Assembly: GCA_026394395.1 (NCBI GenBank) | Contig: JAPKYK010000003.1 | Coordinates: forward strand, 262,547-326,546 | From: Methanomassiliicoccales archaeon | Lineage (GTDB): Archaea > Thermoplasmatota > Thermoplasmata > Methanomassiliicoccales > UBA472 | DNA length: 64,000 nt | Direction: 5' to 3' | Shown here: one piece after another, positions 62,228 through 64,000 of the stretch | Numbering within the stretch: the stretch's first letter is position 1 | Layout of the letters: every line of letters begins with the position of its first letter | Program-made: the position numbers and the translations under genes | Notes under the pieces: generated by a model | What the model saw: the letters and a program-made list of their open reading frames with translations, nothing else | Database searches by the model: none | Told to the model about the DNA's origin: nothing

Positions 62228-63102
62228 ACGGACCGGCGCTGCTCCGCAGCCACAAGGTGATGGTTCAGGGGATAACGGGGCAGCAGGGCAGGCGGCATAC
62301 CGAGCTGATGCTGGAGTACGGGACGCGCATAGTCGCCGGGGTCACCCCGGGGAAGGGCGGATATTCCGTGCAAGGCGTCCCGGTCTTCGATACCGTGGAA
62401 AAGGCGGTGGCGCAGACCGGGGCTACGGCAAGCGTCGTTTTTGTTCCCGCCCCTCGGGTCAAGGAGGCGGTGGTGGAAGGGATCGAGGCCGGCCTGGAGG
62501 CCATGGTCGTAATCACCGAAAGGACTCCGGTCCATGATTCCATGGAATTCATGGCCAGGGCCAGGAAGGAGGGCGTGGCCATACTTGGGCCTAACTGCCC
62601 GGGGCTCTGTCTGGTGGGCGAGAGCAAGATGGGGGTGATGCCCAATCGCATCTTCTTTGAAGGGGGCCTGGCCATAATCTCTCGCAGTGGGACCCTGACC
62701 TATGAGGTGGTCCAGGCCCTCAGCTCGGCTGGATTGGGGCAGGACGTGGTCCTGGGCCTGGGCGGGGACCGCCTTCTGGGAACGAACATGAAGGAAGCGC
62801 TGGAGATGGTGCTGGAACGGAACCTTTCCGGCATCGTCCTCATAGGCGAGATCGGAGGCCAGATGGAAGAGGAGGCCTCGCTGATGATAAAGGAGCTGGG
62901 CGAGGTGGACGTCTTCGCCTACGTAGCTGGCGTCTCCGCTCCGCCATCGCGCCGCATGGGGCACGCCGGGGCCATCGTCTCCCGGGGGAGAGGCGGTGCC
63001 GGAGAGAAGATTCAGGCCTTGGAAGAGTCCGGGGTGGCCGTGGGAAGGTCCATCAGCGAACTTGTGAACTTGGTCTCTAAGAGGTCATCGATCCGCAAAT
63101 GA
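62224..63102 (+). CDS. sucD: Succinyl-CoA synthetase alpha subunit
   Basis: CoA-binding and phosphohistidine subunit, 292 residues, TTG start inside the sucC stop (TTGA). Motifs: KVMVQGITGQQGRRHTELM (CoA fold), GPNCPGLC, ISRSGTLTYEVVQALS, and the active His in RMGHAGAIVSRGRGGAGEK. The last stretch normally reads SGGKGTA, so the phosphate loop is slightly divergent. CCCCTA...TAGGGG (about 63113-63141) after the stop may form a weak hairpin. Confidence 0.94.
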   Translation: MNGPALLRSHKVMVQGITGQQGRRHTELMLEYGTRIVAGVTPGKGGYSVQGVPVFDTVEKAVAQTGATASVVFVPAPRVKEAVVEGIEAGLEAMVVITERTPVHDSMEFMARARKEGVAILGPNCPGLCLVGESKMGVMPNRIFFEGGLAIISRSGTLTYEVVQALSSAGLGQDVVLGLGGDRLLGTNMKEALEMVLERNLSGIVLIGEIGGQMEEEASLMIKELGEVDVFAYVAGVSAPPSRRMGHAGAIVSRGRGGAGEKIQALEESGVAVGRSISELVNLVSKRSSIRK

Positions 63103-63487
63103 TCTCCCTTCCCCCTAATATTCATATTATAACGATAGGGGCGGAGAAAACCTTATGAGCAAGGAGCACTTAGTTATTAGATACCGGCTAATGCGGCGGA
63201 TGCAACCTATTACTGGCTGCGATAAGAAACCGTTATATAATGGAAGTGTGGTAGCCGGTTCCGCTCGCGAAGAAGGCGAGTGGGAGCATGCCTCTTTGAG
63301 GGGATAATGCTTAAATATAACCCCAATTATTGGGGGATTCACGCGTTCCGGCCATGTGCTGGAACGATGTGAAATTGACATGCACCCGTAGAGTAGCCCT
63401 CTTCGGGGAAGCGGAGGAGAATCGTTGGGGAAATTGGAAGAGGTCCCGACGTATTCGTTGATACCAATCATTCGCAACCTGGACGTA
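63103..63487 (+). promoter_or_regulatory. 23S rRNA promoter and leader, tandem TATA boxes
   Basis: About 385 bases without a protein gene. P1: CGTTATATAATGG at 63231-63243, start near 63262. P2: TTAAATATAA at 63311-63320, start near 63342. P2 is followed at once by a perfect palindrome CCCCAAT-T-ATTGGGG (63321-63335) between TATA and start. A leader hairpin GTTCCGGC/GCTGGAAC (63345-63365) begins at the P2 start. A further hairpin CTCGC/GCGAG lies near 63263-63280. No 16S or tRNA gene is present in the leader. Confidence 0.65.
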
Positions 63488-64000
63488 TGTTAAGCCGACA
63501 GTGCGTAGCGGCGTTGCTACGCCGACTGGGGAATGGCTCGGTTCGGGTGCCGAAGAAGGTCGTGCCAAGCTGCGATAAGCGTCGGGTAGGTGCAAGGAGC
63601 CTATGATCCGATGATGACCTAATGCGACTTCGTATTCTTCGGAATGTTCCGTAAGGAACGGGAACGCGGTGGATCGAAACATCCTAGTAACCGCAGGAAA
63701 AGAAATCACTAGAGATACCGTGAGTAAAGGCGATCGAAAACGGTACAGGGCAAACCGAATCCCGGTCAGTAATGACAGGGAGATGTGGAGTTGTGGGCCC
63801 GGTTACATCCTTAAGACCAACCAGAGGTCTGCTGGAATGCAGTACCATAGAGGGTGATAGTCCCGTATGGATAAATCGCGAGGATGAGTTCCGGTGTCCC
63901 TGAGTAACGTGCGTTGGATATCGCGCGTGAATTTGGGAAACATTCATTTCCAACCCTAAATACACCCCGAGACCGATAGCGCAGTAGTAGCGTGAGTGAA
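63488..64000 (+). rRNA. rrl: 23S ribosomal RNA, 5' part (cut by window)
   Basis: The 5' portion of an archaeal 23S rRNA: after GTTAAGC the conserved GGAATGGCTCGG, then GAAGGTCGTGCCAAGCTGCGATAAG, AACATCCTAGTAACCGCAGG and AAAGAAATCACTAGAGATACCGTGAGTA segments appear in the right order. The mature 5' end is estimated from the match to other 23S genes, within a few bases. The gene immediately upstream is sucD, so this 23S is not preceded by 16S as in ordinary operons. The gene continues past the window. Confidence 0.93.

Noticed and set aside
61741-62964. 407-residue minus-strand ORF opposite sucC-sucD
   Set aside because: Shadow ORF; sucC and sucD carry complete motifs on the plus strand and this frame does not resemble a protein.
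63366-63400. C/D box guide RNA in the 23S leader
   Set aside because: GATGTGA resembles box C but no matched D and internal C'/D' boxes in proper spacing could be found.

Overview
This window is a gene-dense, GC-rich archaeal chromosome segment, most likely from a methanogen of the Methanomassiliicoccales or a close Thermoplasmatota relative. The evidence is archaeal information-processing genes (ABCE1, L10e, RNase P Rnp4, archaeal ThrRS and MetRS, YrdC/Sua5, type II MetAP), TATA-box promoters (several placed so that transcripts should be leaderless), the methanogenesis marker MtxX, preQ0/archaeosine genes, ether-lipid genes, and a 23S rRNA gene at the right edge with no 16S gene upstream of it. 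The taxon is inferred. No mcr, pyl or mtb genes are in the window, and there is no CRISPR array, insertion sequence or prophage.

Layout. 1-5.8 kb: metG (cut by the left edge), divergent from a CO dehydrogenase cooS-cooC pair, then ABCE1. 5.8-15 kb: flavodiiron protein plus a 39-residue desulforedoxin (O2 defence), a PHP phosphoesterase with a palindrome between TATA and start, a dihydrolipoamide-dehydrogenase-like flavoprotein, a DGC zinc protein, amtB-glnK, AlkD, a metallo-beta-lactamase hydrolase and an MscS channel. 15-18.6 kb: tRNA-Arg, FKBP, M42 peptidase, tRNA-Thr, a cupin and an ACT regulator. 18.6-27.3 kb: arginine synthesis, argCJBD on the minus strand and argGH on the plus strand, separated by an MFS transporter. 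27.3-35 kb: ThiD-ThiN fusion, two GT4 glycosyltransferases, membrane proteins and thrS. 35-42.4 kb: leuA-leuC-leuD-leuB behind a leader with a candidate branched-chain leader peptide, then mtxX-queD-queC-queE. 42.4-47 kb: a small unlisted ORF, a dph2 gene broken by a deletion plus frameshift, L10e, a GNAT acetyltransferase with an in-frame TAG, Rnp4, a YhbY/CRM protein and serS. 47-57 kb: a 1393-residue secreted protein with a class III (pilin-like) signal, a TrmB-type regulator, and divergent from it a lipid operon of tetraether-synthase-like radical SAM protein, 2[4Fe-4S] ferredoxin and geranylgeranyl reductase; mevalonate kinase faces it. 57-63 kb: an internally duplicated four-helix membrane protein, a methyltransferase, a tRNA-Leu with an apparent D-loop intron, MetAP, Sua5, a metallo-beta-lactamase protein and sucC-sucD. 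63.1-64 kb: the 23S leader and gene.

The genes most worth following up are the TrmB/tetraether-lipid locus, the in-frame amber codon that aligns with a lysine position in the acetyltransferase (TAG encodes pyrrolysine in this archaeal group), the bulge-helix-bulge intron in the tRNA-Leu D-loop, and the leuA leader peptide. All family assignments come from reading motifs by eye; no database search was run.
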